NCBI RefSeq assembly: GCF_045062745.1
Contig: NZ_JBJGED010000001.1
Span: 124,001 to 188,000 of the forward strand
Origin: Paenibacillus_AA sp045062745
GTDB taxonomy: Bacteria > Bacillota > Bacilli > Paenibacillales > NBRC-103111
Length of the DNA stretch: 64,000 nt
Direction: 5' to 3'
Shown here: positions 35,341-42,597 of the stretch, in pieces
Numbering within the stretch: the first letter of the stretch is position 1
How the letters are laid out: the number at the start of each line of letters is the position of its first letter
Made by a program: the position numbers and the translations under genes
The notes under the pieces: model-generated
The model's database searches: none
What the model saw: the letters and a program-made list of their open reading frames with translations, nothing else
What the model was told of the DNA's origin: nothing

Positions 35341-35823
35341 TTAGGGCTCGATAGGACCGTAAACATCTACGACAAGTCGACCGTCCAACCCTTCATTGGT
35401 AAAGGCATATTTCTCGATAACCATTGCTGACTTGTCGTGTCGCAAATCGTTCACCTCCCGATACCTTTGCAGTTCTGCATAAGGATCTGGATTGAAGGGA
35501 TATTCGCCATCATACTGCGCCAGCAAATAATGATGAGCCGGTACAGCAAACCCCATCATCCCTTCCGGAATTTGCTCCAGACCATTGACCTGCATGCAAT
35601 AGAAATAAGTAAACATGACCTCACAGTTGTACCATGGTGCATAAAAATGCTCTGGATCCGCGATATTAGGAATCTCTGACCGCCTCTGCATGAAAGCTTC
35701 CTTGACCTGTCCGATCTTACTAAAATCTCCATGCTTAAATGATACATTCACTGGTAAACCAATAAACATGATTTCAGGAAGTTCGATACGGTTGATCGAA
35801 ATCTCTTTTGGTTTGTTTGACAT
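35341..35823 (-). CDS. GyrI-like / AraC effector-binding domain protein
   Basis: The start is placed at the ATG at 35823, preceded by AAAGGA; the longer frame opens with TTG at 35844. The 160-residue single-domain protein has the GyrI-like small-molecule-binding pattern (LPEIMFIGLPVNVSF, VMFTYFYCMQVNGLEQIPEG, HYLLAQYDG). It starts 22 nt after the sigma-factor stop and is likely co-transcribed with it, possibly as a ligand sensor or modulator. Repeat R3 follows its stop. Confidence 0.82.
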   Translation of the reverse strand: MSNKPKEISINRIELPEIMFIGLPVNVSFKHGDFSKIGQVKEAFMQRRSEIPNIADPEHFYAPWYNCEVMFTYFYCMQVNGLEQIPEGMMGFAVPAHHYLLAQYDGEYPFNPDPYAELQRYREVNDLRHDKSAMVIEKYAFTNEGLDGRLVVDVYGPIEP

Positions 35824-35844
35824 CTGAATCGTTCCTTTCTTCAA

Positions 35845-36492
35845 TTAACTGGCGCTCTGTCTTAAGTGGAGCATCACGGCAAGAATGGATTGGCTTACGA
35901 GTTGCTTTTCAAAGTCCGCTTGTTTAGGTAAAATTAATTGCTGCTTTAATACAAGTGGCTTTATGACTCTTACCATAATGCGTTGACCATTGAGCGTGTC
36001 CAGGTAATTCCGGAGCTTGCCCCTAGCCCGACGAATCCGGCTTTCTATCGTATTAGAGGACTCTTGTGTGATGAGACTGATTTCTTTTGCTGTGTAGCCC
36101 CGCCATTCATGTAATATAAAATCACGACGATAAAGAACATCCAGCGTCAAGAGCGCCTCTTGTAACTGCTCTCTTCGGATATAATCATCCTCTAACTTAA
36201 TCGGACCGCACAATTCTTGATTCGTCCATACCCGCTCGGGCTGCCGTTGCTGCTGACGAATCCAATCGATAGCTCTCCTCTTTGTCATCGTAAAGAGCCA
36301 AGACTTAATTTTGTCGGGTTCTCGCAAAGTTCCAAGCTTCATTAAAGCCTTAATGAATACATCCTGCGCGAGATCTTCAGCGGTCTGCTCGTCCCGTACT
36401 ATGCGACAGGCAACCGCTCTTACCATCGGGTAGTAGGATGCAAACAAGGCTGTGAACGTTTCCCTATGTTCGGTACGGGCATCCGAATACAT
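35845..36492 (-). CDS. ECF-type RNA polymerase sigma factor
   Basis: The 215-residue protein has sigma region 2 (FASYYPMVRAVACRIVRDEQ, AEDLAQDVFIKALMKL, IKSWLFTMTKRRAIDWIRQQ) and region 4 (YRRDFILHEWRGYTAKEISL, TIESRIRRARGKL). A C-terminal tail of about 50 residues after region 4 is extra and could sense a signal. GAGGGGG precedes the ATG. No membrane anti-sigma gene is adjacent; the GyrI-like gene downstream is the only partner in the operon. The target promoters cannot be told from this window. Confidence 0.9.
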   Translation of the reverse strand: MYSDARTEHRETFTALFASYYPMVRAVACRIVRDEQTAEDLAQDVFIKALMKLGTLREPDKIKSWLFTMTKRRAIDWIRQQQRQPERVWTNQELCGPIKLEDDYIRREQLQEALLTLDVLYRRDFILHEWRGYTAKEISLITQESSNTIESRIRRARGKLRNYLDTLNGQRIMVRVIKPLVLKQQLILPKQADFEKQLVSQSILAVMLHLRQSAS

Positions 36493-36666
36493 TCTTGTTC
36501 CCCCTCTACTACACTGACGCTAAAAAAGTACGAAAACGTGCAGTGTAAGTATTTTTTTGCTAGTCGTAGTATTCAATAATTTAGATAAGCGAAATAAGTA
36601 TCAAAATTTAACCGTCACTAATCTTCGCCCTACATACGCGGGTTTCCTTTTTTATGTAAATAAAGC

Positions 36667-36761
36667 TATAGAAAACTGCCCGTTAGGTGAACGAAGGCAG
36701 CCGATCGATCTGGCCGGCTGCCTTCGTGTATTTATTCAGCTATCGACTCCCGTAAGTTCTA
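36667..36761 (-). repeat. Cassette-like palindromic repeat R4
   Basis: On the minus strand: left end GAACTTACGGGAGTCGATAG, hairpin CGAAGGCAGCCG / CGGCTGCCTTCG, right end CACCTAACGGGCAGTTTTC. Just before it, a short coding-like piece (IMFTYAAGVELTG) resembles the middle of a GyrI-like protein, suggesting that a gene was cut at this site. The sigma-factor promoter must lie in the ~170 nt beyond its right end. Confidence 0.8.
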
Positions 36762-36816
36762 CACCAGCTGCATAAGTAAACATGATGCTGTGGACGATTC
36801 CTGTCGTTATAAGATT

Positions 36817-37281
36817 TCATACCAGAACACGCTCACGCATTGCGCCTAGCACAATGTTATACCCATCAAGATCAGAAAGATGTGCGTTTCTAAATTCCCA
36901 TCTCCCATGGGAATTCTCAAATGGTTCAACTGTAATGATTCCGCCTTTGCTACGTACTTCTTCAACTATAAGATCCAAGTCATTCCACTCGACATGTACA
37001 AAAGAGTCCCAGCCATGATCCGGACCCTCCCAGTCAGTTGGATAATCTGAACGTTTTTTTGATATTGCGTTTGGACGCACATCATCGGGTGAAACTGCCT
37101 GCTGTAAAATTACTGTCATATCGTCCCGTGTTACGTGTCCCCAATTACTGATCTCACAACCAAGTACATCACGGTAATATTCCTGCGATTTCTTAAAGTC
37201 TGAAACTAAACGGACAGGAAACGTTCCTCCGAATTTACCTCTCATCTTTTCTTTCTGTACCTCTTCGACTTTTTCGCTCAT
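36817..37281 (-). CDS. VOC family protein
   Basis: The 154-residue protein (FPVRLVSDFKKSQEYYRDVL, LSDLDGYNIVLGA) has a VOC fold. AGAGAGGAG precedes the ATG. It is a paralogue of the next gene upstream (37498-37905), sharing VRLVSDF, YYRDVLG and LQQA-x-x-P-x-DVRPN. Substrate unknown; related single-domain VOC proteins include fosfomycin, bleomycin and aldehyde detoxification enzymes. Repeat R4 lies about 55 nt after its stop and R5 upstream. Confidence 0.85.
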   Translation of the reverse strand: MSEKVEEVQKEKMRGKFGGTFPVRLVSDFKKSQEYYRDVLGCEISNWGHVTRDDMTVILQQAVSPDDVRPNAISKKRSDYPTDWEGPDHGWDSFVHVEWNDLDLIVEEVRSKGGIITVEPFENSHGRWEFRNAHLSDLDGYNIVLGAMRERVLV

Positions 37282-37401
37282 TTTGCTTCTCCTCTCTACT
37301 CATAATTCGAGTCATCATTTATAAGATGCCATGAGATAAGCGGTCCTGACTTTCAACCCATTTTTTATTTCGTGATTATGCAACAATTTCCTTTTTTTTG
37401 A

Positions 37402-37500
37402 ATTGAACTCTACTACCCATTACGTTAATGAGGCTGCCGATTAGTGCCGGCAGCCTCATGCTTGTCTTGTGAAATGAAACTATCGTTCCTCTATAGCTTA
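37402..37500 (-). repeat. Cassette-like palindromic repeat R5
   Basis: The TAA stop of the VOC gene at 37498 forms its left edge. On the minus strand GCTATAGAGGAACGATAG is followed by a hairpin ATGAGGCTGCCG / CGGCAGCCTCAT, and the right end is AACGTAATGGGTAGTAG. It is more divergent at the ends than R2 or R8. Confidence 0.7.
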
Positions 37501-37905
37501 ATTACTTCCACCAAAGACCATGACATATCCATCCAGATCTTTAACAGCAAAATGTTTCCACTGACTATTTCCCATGGGTGAAATTCTTGGTTCGTATGCA
37601 ATTATCGCTCCCTTTGACTTAAATTCATTATACAATTGGCCAACCCCGTCAAAATTACTATAGAAATAAGAATCCCATCCAATAGTTTGCTCATCCCCAG
37701 TTGGTTTATCCGGCTTTGGATTAGGGCGAACGTCTTCAGGCTTTATAGCTTGTTGGAGGATAAAGCCAAGATTATTACCGCGTTCGGTATGTCCCCATCC
37801 ATCTACATTGAAGCCAAGTACATCTCGGTAATACGTTTTAGCTTTTTCAAAATCCGAAACTAATCGTACCTGAAGAAAATTCTTAAGATAAATCTCACTC
37901 TCCAA
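37498..37905 (-). CDS. VOC family protein, paralogue of 36817-37281
   Basis: A TTG start at 37905 is preceded by GAGGGAG at 9 nt. The 135-residue product (FLQVRLVSDFEKAKTYYRDV, KDLDGYVMVFGGSN) is a VOC protein clearly related to its downstream neighbour, so the pair arose by duplication. Its last codon and stop touch repeat R5, so gene plus repeat look like one unit. Substrate unknown. Confidence 0.83.
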   Translation of the reverse strand: MESEIYLKNFLQVRLVSDFEKAKTYYRDVLGFNVDGWGHTERGNNLGFILQQAIKPEDVRPNPKPDKPTGDEQTIGWDSYFYSNFDGVGQLYNEFKSKGAIIAYEPRISPMGNSQWKHFAVKDLDGYVMVFGGSN

Positions 37906-37993
37906 GGTTATTCACTCCCTCAGTTAAGTTATGATTTCTAAATGGTTCCACATTTCATCTTAAATACCTTTGTTTGGTGAATGTTTTGTTTTA

Positions 37994-38076
37994 CATAACT
38001 CCCGTTACTTCAACTGGAAACGGCAGCCGATCGTGTGCTGGCTACCGTCATATGGTGGCTAAGCTATCGGGGATTG
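37994..38076 (-). repeat. Cassette-like palindromic repeat R6
   Basis: On the minus strand it runs from CAATCCCCGATAGCTTAGC through a hairpin ACGGTAGCC / GGCTGCCGT with a GATCG core to AGTTGAAGTAACGGGAGTTA. It begins 2 nt after the stop of the VOC-gene fragment at 38079. Confidence 0.75.
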
Positions 38077-38078
38077 AC

Positions 38079-38173
38079 TCAGTATGCAAAGCCCAGTTCG
38101 TTCCCGTCAGGATCTGCAATCGTAAACTTAGTCACACTGTAAGGTGTTGTATGCAACGGTTCAACAACAGTTA
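38079..38173 (-). pseudogene. Detached 3' fragment of a VOC gene
   Basis: These 95 bases match the 3' end of the VOC gene at 28698-28792 with only a few differences and still end in the same stop. The 5' part of that gene is missing. The fragment is fused directly to the stop codon of the next VOC gene, with the junction at TAACTGTTGTTGAA. It is a clear product of duplication and recombination. Confidence 0.85.
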
Positions 38174-38617
38174 ATCTTGTGGTTCTTCCCATTGGGGATC
38201 GGTTTCGTGTTTGTAATCTCCATTCCATACATCAAACTTATTTCCATCTGGGTCATAAAATCTAAAGTTGTTACCGCAAAGTCCTCTATCTTCGATTTCT
38301 TCGATTTCAACTCCATTTGCTTTCAGATGGGCGTGCAAATCATTTAGTTGTTCAATATTTCTCGTTTGGAAGGTTAATACAAACATTTCGTAGCCGTCTT
38401 TAGTCTTAAAATTAAAATTAGGTCTTACATGGTCTTTTGTTTCGCAAAGAAAGAGCGTCGGACCAGAATCTAATTTGAAGCAGTGTCCACACCATTCTAA
38501 TCCTAGAACATTCTCATACCATTTTTTTGATTTCCAAAAATCCGATACAGGAATATAAACGGTAGCAATACTTGAGAAACCTATCTGAAAACTTTGTTTT
38601 TCGGCTTGATAGGTCAT
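38171..38617 (-). CDS. VOC family protein
   Basis: The start at ATG 38617 follows GGAGGAG. The 148-residue product has FSSIATVYIPVSDFWKSKKW, YENVLGLEWCG, then FRFYDPDGNKFDVWNGD, a typical VOC C-terminal metal-site strand. Its TAA lies exactly where the VOC fragment at 38079-38173 begins, so its own original 3' flank has been replaced. Substrate unknown. Confidence 0.83.
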   Translation of the reverse strand: MTYQAEKQSFQIGFSSIATVYIPVSDFWKSKKWYENVLGLEWCGHCFKLDSGPTLFLCETKDHVRPNFNFKTKDGYEMFVLTFQTRNIEQLNDLHAHLKANGVEIEEIEDRGLCGNNFRFYDPDGNKFDVWNGDYKHETDPQWEEPQD

Positions 38618-38736
38618 TGTTCTCCTCCGCAACGGAAAAGGTTTAGGTTCAATTGTTCCATTTGTTCTACAACTCCTTTGATTTATTTTTCCTCCTTAAT
38701 CGGTATGTCTTTATGATCGCACCAGTCGACTTACAA

Positions 38737-39079
38737 TTATTTTGATGCCACATGATATGGCAAACCTGACTTACTGAAATAATAAGTTATTAAGCAACTG
38801 CCGCGGCGGCAAACTGCTCCCTCGATCGCTGAACTATGTTGTCCCGTTAGTTCAACTTGTGCATCCCAGTTTTCTTGAGTAACTTTTTCTACTTCACAAT
38901 CTATTATTTCTAATATTTCTTTTTCAATGAATCGAAGCCACAACCAATTGAAAGCAACAAAACTTTTCAATTGATTCTTGGATTTTTTCTCTAAAGATCT
39001 TTGCATTATAATAATCAACCGAAATTGGGTTTATATTCTCATTCTTAAGTGCCAATTCACTCAGTCTTGCATTTTCCAT
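38737..39079 (-). pseudogene. Frameshifted gene of unknown function ending in repeat R7
   Basis: An ATG at 39079 opens MENARLSELALKNENINPIS and continues to KIFREKIQESIEKF. The coding sense then passes to another frame (FNWLWLRFIEKEILEIIDCE, VEKVTQENWDAQ), which runs into repeat R7 without its normal stop and ends far beyond at 38737. A one-base change around 38960 is inferred. The family is not recognised. The start lies immediately after the right end of repeat R8. Confidence 0.55.
38790..38857 (-). repeat. Cassette-like palindromic repeat R7
   Basis: On the minus strand: left end GTTGAACTAACGGGACAAC followed by ATAGTTCAGCGATCG, a short central hairpin TGCCGC/GCGGCA, and a degenerate right end. 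The coding frame of the broken upstream gene runs through it. Confidence 0.65.
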
Positions 39080-39080
39080 G

Positions 39081-39173
39081 CATAACTGCCCAGTTACTTC
39101 AACGGGAAACGGCAACCGATCTTTGGGCCGGCTGCCGTAGTGTCATGATTGAACTATTGTTCTCCGTAAGTTA
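39081..39173 (-). repeat. Cassette-like palindromic repeat R8
   Basis: One of the most complete copies. Left end AACTTACGGAGAACAATAG then TTCAATCATG; hairpin TACGGCAGCCGG / CCGATCTTT-type core / GGTTGCCGT; right end GTTGAAGTAACTGGGCAGTT. It lies between the cold-shock gene terminator and the start codon at 39079, which follows within 2 nt. Confidence 0.8.
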
Positions 39174-39192
39174 AGAAACTTCAAAAAGATAA

Positions 39193-39230
39193 TAAAAAGC
39201 CTGCTCCTGACAAATCGTCAAGAACAGGCT
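39193..39230 (-). terminator. Terminator of the cold-shock gene
   Basis: The minus-strand stem AGCCTGTTCTTGAC / GTCAGGAGCAGGCT with a 5-nt loop is followed by TTTTTATT, about 12 nt after the cold-shock gene stop. Confidence 0.85.
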
Positions 39231-39241
39231 GGATGTCAGTA

Positions 39242-39442
39242 TTACAGTTTTACAACGTTCTCCGCTTGAGGTCCGCGTTGGCCTCTAACAACATTGAATT
39301 CTACGTGTTGTCCTTCGTCCAATGACTTGAATCCTTCTCCTTGAATAGCAGAAAAATGTACGAATACATCATCGCCACTTTCCCTTTGAATGAAGCCAAA
39401 ACCTTTTTCCGCATTAAACCATTTGACAGTACCCTTTTCCAT
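39242..39442 (-). CDS. csp: CspA-family cold-shock protein
   Basis: The 66-residue protein is a full-length cold-shock domain with RNP1 KGFGFI and RNP2 VFVHF; its C-terminal strand ends GPQAENVVKL. It would bind single-stranded RNA and DNA and act as an RNA chaperone. About 300 bases upstream up to 39826 contain no other gene; a long leader, as is common for csp mRNAs, is possible but no defined structure was identified there. Confidence 0.95.
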   Translation of the reverse strand: MEKGTVKWFNAEKGFGFIQRESGDDVFVHFSAIQGEGFKSLDEGQHVEFNVVRGQRGPQAENVVKL

Positions 39443-39669
39443 TAGTAAATAACCTCCAAAGTTTAAACATTATGCCCCAACAAAGCCGGACTATTCACGA
39501 GTATATCTCATATAAGACACAAAATCTGTTGGAATTTGTCATATAAAATAAATATTAATAAATTAGTTTTAGATCGTGAAACTATATCTGAATACCACCT
39601 ACATTATGAATCATCGTTACCCGGTAGAGCTTAATCAGTTGCTACTCCTCCCTGTCCACCGTCGGGAAT

Positions 39670-39694
39670 GAGATAAAGTTCTTGTCACCCGACA
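39670..39694 (+). repeat. Half-copy of the AGTTCTTGTCA stem repeat
   Basis: GAGATAAAGTTCTTGTCA plus CCCGACA matches one arm and the loop start of the copies at 33.2 kb. The complementary arm is not seen within the next 100 nt. Confidence 0.6.
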
Positions 39695-39826
39695 ATCGAA
39701 CTGTAGTATTTAGTGTCAGGGTTGCAAATCCAACTATTGCCTATTCATGCTTGAGCAGCTATAATGAATAAATGCAAACATATGTTTGTTTCCTATGCCT
39801 ATCTCATAGTCAACTTTGGAGGAAAC

Positions 39827-40471
39827 TTGAAAGGAACATCACACCTCGCCATCGGGGTTGCCATTGGAGTGGCAGCCGTTGCCTATTACCCGCTCAGTTT
39901 AACTAACTCTGCGTTGTATATCGCAGTTGCCTCCTTTTCCTCTCTTAGTGCGGATCTGGACGGGCCCAGCCTGCTGAGCAGCAAGTTGGGTAACATTTCT
40001 AAGCTTCTTCAGAACTTAGTTCTTGGGGTTGGCGTTTTTTTAACCGGAACCGTTCTGTATATGCACTTTTTCCAACACTCGTTTGATCGGACTTTTGCTG
40101 TGATTGCCGTCTCGACCCTATTGCTCGGTTTCGTGGCGAGAGCAGGCTTCATCCGGAATGCTTTGGTCAGTTTAGTCGGACTCGGATTGATTTATTCAGG
40201 CTTGGTCTGGAGTATGACCTGGTTAATCGCTTTCGGCGTCTATGTGGCTTGGGTACCATGGCTTAAGCATAGAGGCATGACTCATACCGTGTGGGCGATT
40301 CTTGCGTGGGGCGGTATCGGCTGGGGGTTGGAACAGCAGCTTCAAGTCCAAGGAATAATGATCGTCTCCGTGATTAGTTACTTCTCCCATTTGCTCGCAG
40401 ACACCTTGACCCCCAGCGGCGTGAAATGGTTTTATCCCCTTTACAAAAAATCAATCAAGCTGCATATCTGA
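39827..40471 (+). CDS. YdjM-type membrane-bound metal-dependent hydrolase
   Basis: I place the start at the TTG at 39827, just after TTTGGAGG; a longer frame from 39764 would add 21 residues. The 214-residue membrane protein begins KGTSHLAIGVAIGVAAVAYY, has ADLDGPSLLSSKLG, HRGMTHTVWAIL and YFSHLLADTLTPSGVKWFYP. The spaced histidines and aspartates in helices are those of PF04307 (LexA-binding, membrane-bound hydrolase-like). The physiological substrate is unknown; relatives are linked to cell-envelope or DNA-damage functions. Confidence 0.85.
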   Translation: MKGTSHLAIGVAIGVAAVAYYPLSLTNSALYIAVASFSSLSADLDGPSLLSSKLGNISKLLQNLVLGVGVFLTGTVLYMHFFQHSFDRTFAVIAVSTLLLGFVARAGFIRNALVSLVGLGLIYSGLVWSMTWLIAFGVYVAWVPWLKHRGMTHTVWAILAWGGIGWGLEQQLQVQGIMIVSVISYFSHLLADTLTPSGVKWFYPLYKKSIKLHI

Positions 40472-40880
40472 ATGAATAACCGGCTGCCGTTGACCGCCGG
40501 TTTAGTCATTTGGAGCAGAACAGATTCCCGCAGAATAATAACTCTCTCAATGATTCCAGATTACCTTCTCGATTTTCTGTGATCTAGCATTCCGCATGGC
40601 AAGTCCATCCCGCTAAAAATCAAGTAGAATAAAACCGGACTATATTCGTAACGCCGGATTCCGCCAATTCAGTATCTACGTGCCCGGCGAAGTCAGCCTG
40701 ATCGGCAACGAATACTCGGAGCTCGTCAAATTCAGCGTTCCCCCCTCTGACGACCATGCTGATCAGCGGCACACAAAAAGAGCTTCCCGTGACGCGGTGA
40801 TCGAGATCATTCAGCGCAACCAGGTGGAAACCTTTGAAAGACAATACCTTGGCACGTTCACTGACGAGGGGTTGTTTTGT
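40472..40880. other. Gap with no supported gene
   Basis: About 400 bases between the YdjM-type gene and repeat R9. A partial palindrome CCGGCTGCCG lies at 40482. An open plus-strand stretch around 40640-40800 reads YIRNAGFRQFSIYVPGEVSL, which might be a gene fragment, but both strands are open here and I cannot support a gene. Confidence 0.4.
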
Positions 40881-40931
40881 GCAGGACCGTTACCTGGTGG
40901 TCTGCGTCATTGAGCTATCGTTCTCCGTTCA
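40881..40931 (-). repeat. Cassette-like repeat R9, short form
   Basis: On the minus strand the left end is TTGAACGGAGAACGATAGC then TCAATGACG, and the right end AGGTAACGGTCCTGC. The GGCAGCCG centre is missing. The last codons (LNGER) and TAG stop of the serine hydrolase are encoded by its left end. Confidence 0.65.
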
Positions 40932-42333
40932 ATCCACGAGCGCTTTTTCGCTTTGCTGTGAATTTCTTACCCTCCTGGTGAATGATTAAAGCCGTTGTTT
41001 TCCCCTCGCCGTTCTTTTCAAATGTTACCTCGGCATTAACTGCTTCCGTAAAAAATTTCGTTTCTGATTCGGGGAATAATTTGATAGGTGATTGACCTTT
41101 TACTTGTAAATAAAGAAAATCATCATTCTTTGTAATAGTGACTTCGAGACCAGATGCAATCAAAAACTCTCCTACATATTCATCCAAGGTATGATGTGCC
41201 AATCTCACATCGGCTTTTTCAGCAGGAAAGTATTCAGGCCAACTGTATTCTCGAGCGATGGCTCGCTCAATCTCAGAAATCATTGGGCTGCCTTGATTTG
41301 AGTTGATCATAATCACGGCTCCAAAACCTTGGTGTTTGTAAAGAGTCATTCGGGCTACAAAACCTTCATCCCACCCACCATGACCAAAACGAGCATTTTC
41401 TCCCTTTCCTTCTAAAAAGAAGCCAAGACCAATGTGATCCTCGACTTGAGCAGTCAGCATTTGGTTGAGTGTATCCACCGAAATTGGGAGCTTCGATTCA
41501 TTTTTTAATGATAACTGTAGTTCAACGCCTAGACGAGCAAGATCAGAAGGAGTCGTCCAGAGACCGGCAGCCGCCATTTCCGGGTAGACATGCCACTTGC
41601 CGTTTACTGGTCGACTCTTCCAAGGATGTGCAGTTGCTGCAGATTCGCGTAGACGGAGTGCCAATGGCTGTTCATAAGTACTGTTAGTCATGCCAAGTGG
41701 TTCGAAAAGTAGCTGATTCATTATTTCGGGAAAGGGTTTATTCAAAAAATCTACAAGGAGCTGTTGTGCCACTGTAGTACCTCCCCCGGAATAACGACTT
41801 TGAAGTCCCGGTATGAGGTTTACTCGAATGGCTGGAGTATTTGATGGATGCTGCCCGTTAAGAATCTGAATTACAGAGGGGATTACATCGGTTACTTCAT
41901 AACCAGAAAATCCATGAACGGTGAGTCCCGCGGAATGACTTAGCAATTGTCTAAGAGTGACCTTTGGCTGCCAGTTCCCGTTCGCAGGTATTTTCCAGGA
42001 CTTGAGGTACTCATTCACATCTTTATCCAGATTCAATTTCCCCTCCTGCACCAATTGCATTATAGCTAGTGCAAACACGGGCTTGCTGATAGATCCGGCT
42101 TGAAAAAGAGTATTTTCCGTGATAGGATCCGGGTTTCCCACTTCACGGATGCCCAATCCTCGGGCCCATTCAATTTTGAAATTGTTAATAACGGCAATAG
42201 AAACACCTGGAGTGTGGTAATGTTTCATCCGATCAATTAGCGTTGCCTCATCTCCATATACATTCTTAAAACAAGTGTCTGGAAGCAAGCTATTTGTAAT
42301 CCTCTCGATCCTTTTTTCAATTTCTTGGGACAT
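40915..42333 (-). CDS. Serine hydrolase (beta-lactamase / class C-like family)
   Basis: The 472-residue protein has the active-site motif GSISKPVF, where S81-x-x-K84 is the expected nucleophile and base, preceded by HTPGVSIAVINNFKIEWARG as in beta-lactamase/PBP-like hydrolases. A later ARFGHGGWDEGFVA provides the third motif. No signal peptide is seen, unlike secreted beta-lactamases, so it is more probably a cytoplasmic esterase or peptidase of this fold. The C-terminal ~110 residues form a separate beta domain. The TAG stop lies in repeat R9, which therefore supplies the final residues. Confidence 0.88.
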   Translation of the reverse strand: MSQEIEKRIERITNSLLPDTCFKNVYGDEATLIDRMKHYHTPGVSIAVINNFKIEWARGLGIREVGNPDPITENTLFQAGSISKPVFALAIMQLVQEGKLNLDKDVNEYLKSWKIPANGNWQPKVTLRQLLSHSAGLTVHGFSGYEVTDVIPSVIQILNGQHPSNTPAIRVNLIPGLQSRYSGGGTTVAQQLLVDFLNKPFPEIMNQLLFEPLGMTNSTYEQPLALRLRESAATAHPWKSRPVNGKWHVYPEMAAAGLWTTPSDLARLGVELQLSLKNESKLPISVDTLNQMLTAQVEDHIGLGFFLEGKGENARFGHGGWDEGFVARMTLYKHQGFGAVIMINSNQGSPMISEIERAIAREYSWPEYFPAEKADVRLAHHTLDEYVGEFLIASGLEVTITKNDDFLYLQVKGQSPIKLFPESETKFFTEAVNAEVTFEKNGEGKTTALIIHQEGKKFTAKRKSARGLNGER

Positions 42334-42414
42334 AGATCTTTCTCCTCGCTTCTCGTAAGCTTAATGACCCCAGTCTACCATCTACTTACTCCAAACAACA
42401 ACGAGTATAACACT

Positions 42415-42442
42415 TATAATTGAACTATACTGCCCATATTAT
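42415..42442 (-). repeat. Cassette-like repeat R10, partial
   Basis: Only the left end is recognisable (ATGGGCAGTATAGTTCAAT on the minus strand), located 5 nt after the stop of a possible small gene at 42447. It marks the upper limit of the repeat family in this window. Confidence 0.45.
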
Positions 42443-42446
42443 GAGG

Positions 42447-42584
42447 TCAGCCAGTTATGGTGTCGCGAACCCATCCGCTAGTCTGACCTCGACGACCACG
42501 GTGACCACGGACTGTCGCACCCTTAGGGGTAGCACGTAGGGTAGAATAACCCATTTTGGTTGTTGCACCGGCCCGCAATTTCAT
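42447..42584 (-). CDS. Possible 45-aa basic small protein
   Basis: An ATG at 42584 opens MKLRAGATTKMGYSTLRATP, then KGATVRGHRGRRGQTSGWV, ending 5 nt before repeat R10. It starts 14 nt after the stop of the broken gene upstream. The ribosome binding site is poor and no family is recognised. Its position directly before a repeat copy is the main support. Confidence 0.3.
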   Translation of the reverse strand: MKLRAGATTKMGYSTLRATPKGATVRGHRGRRGQTSGWVRDTITG

Positions 42585-42597
42585 TGCCGTAGAATCG

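Noticed and set aside
40620..40913. Short frames on both strands after the YdjM-type gene
   Set aside because: Both strands are open over the same bases, neither has a ribosome binding site, and no family is recognisable.
29150..42442. Possible CRISPR array
   Set aside because: The repeats are about 50-100 bp, imperfect, separated by whole genes and without uniform spacers; no cas genes are present.
29150..42442. A standard class 1-type integron
   Set aside because: No tyrosine recombinase, attI or consensus attC core was found; the region also contains genes with their own promoters and terminators. Only the looser cassette-like hypothesis is kept.
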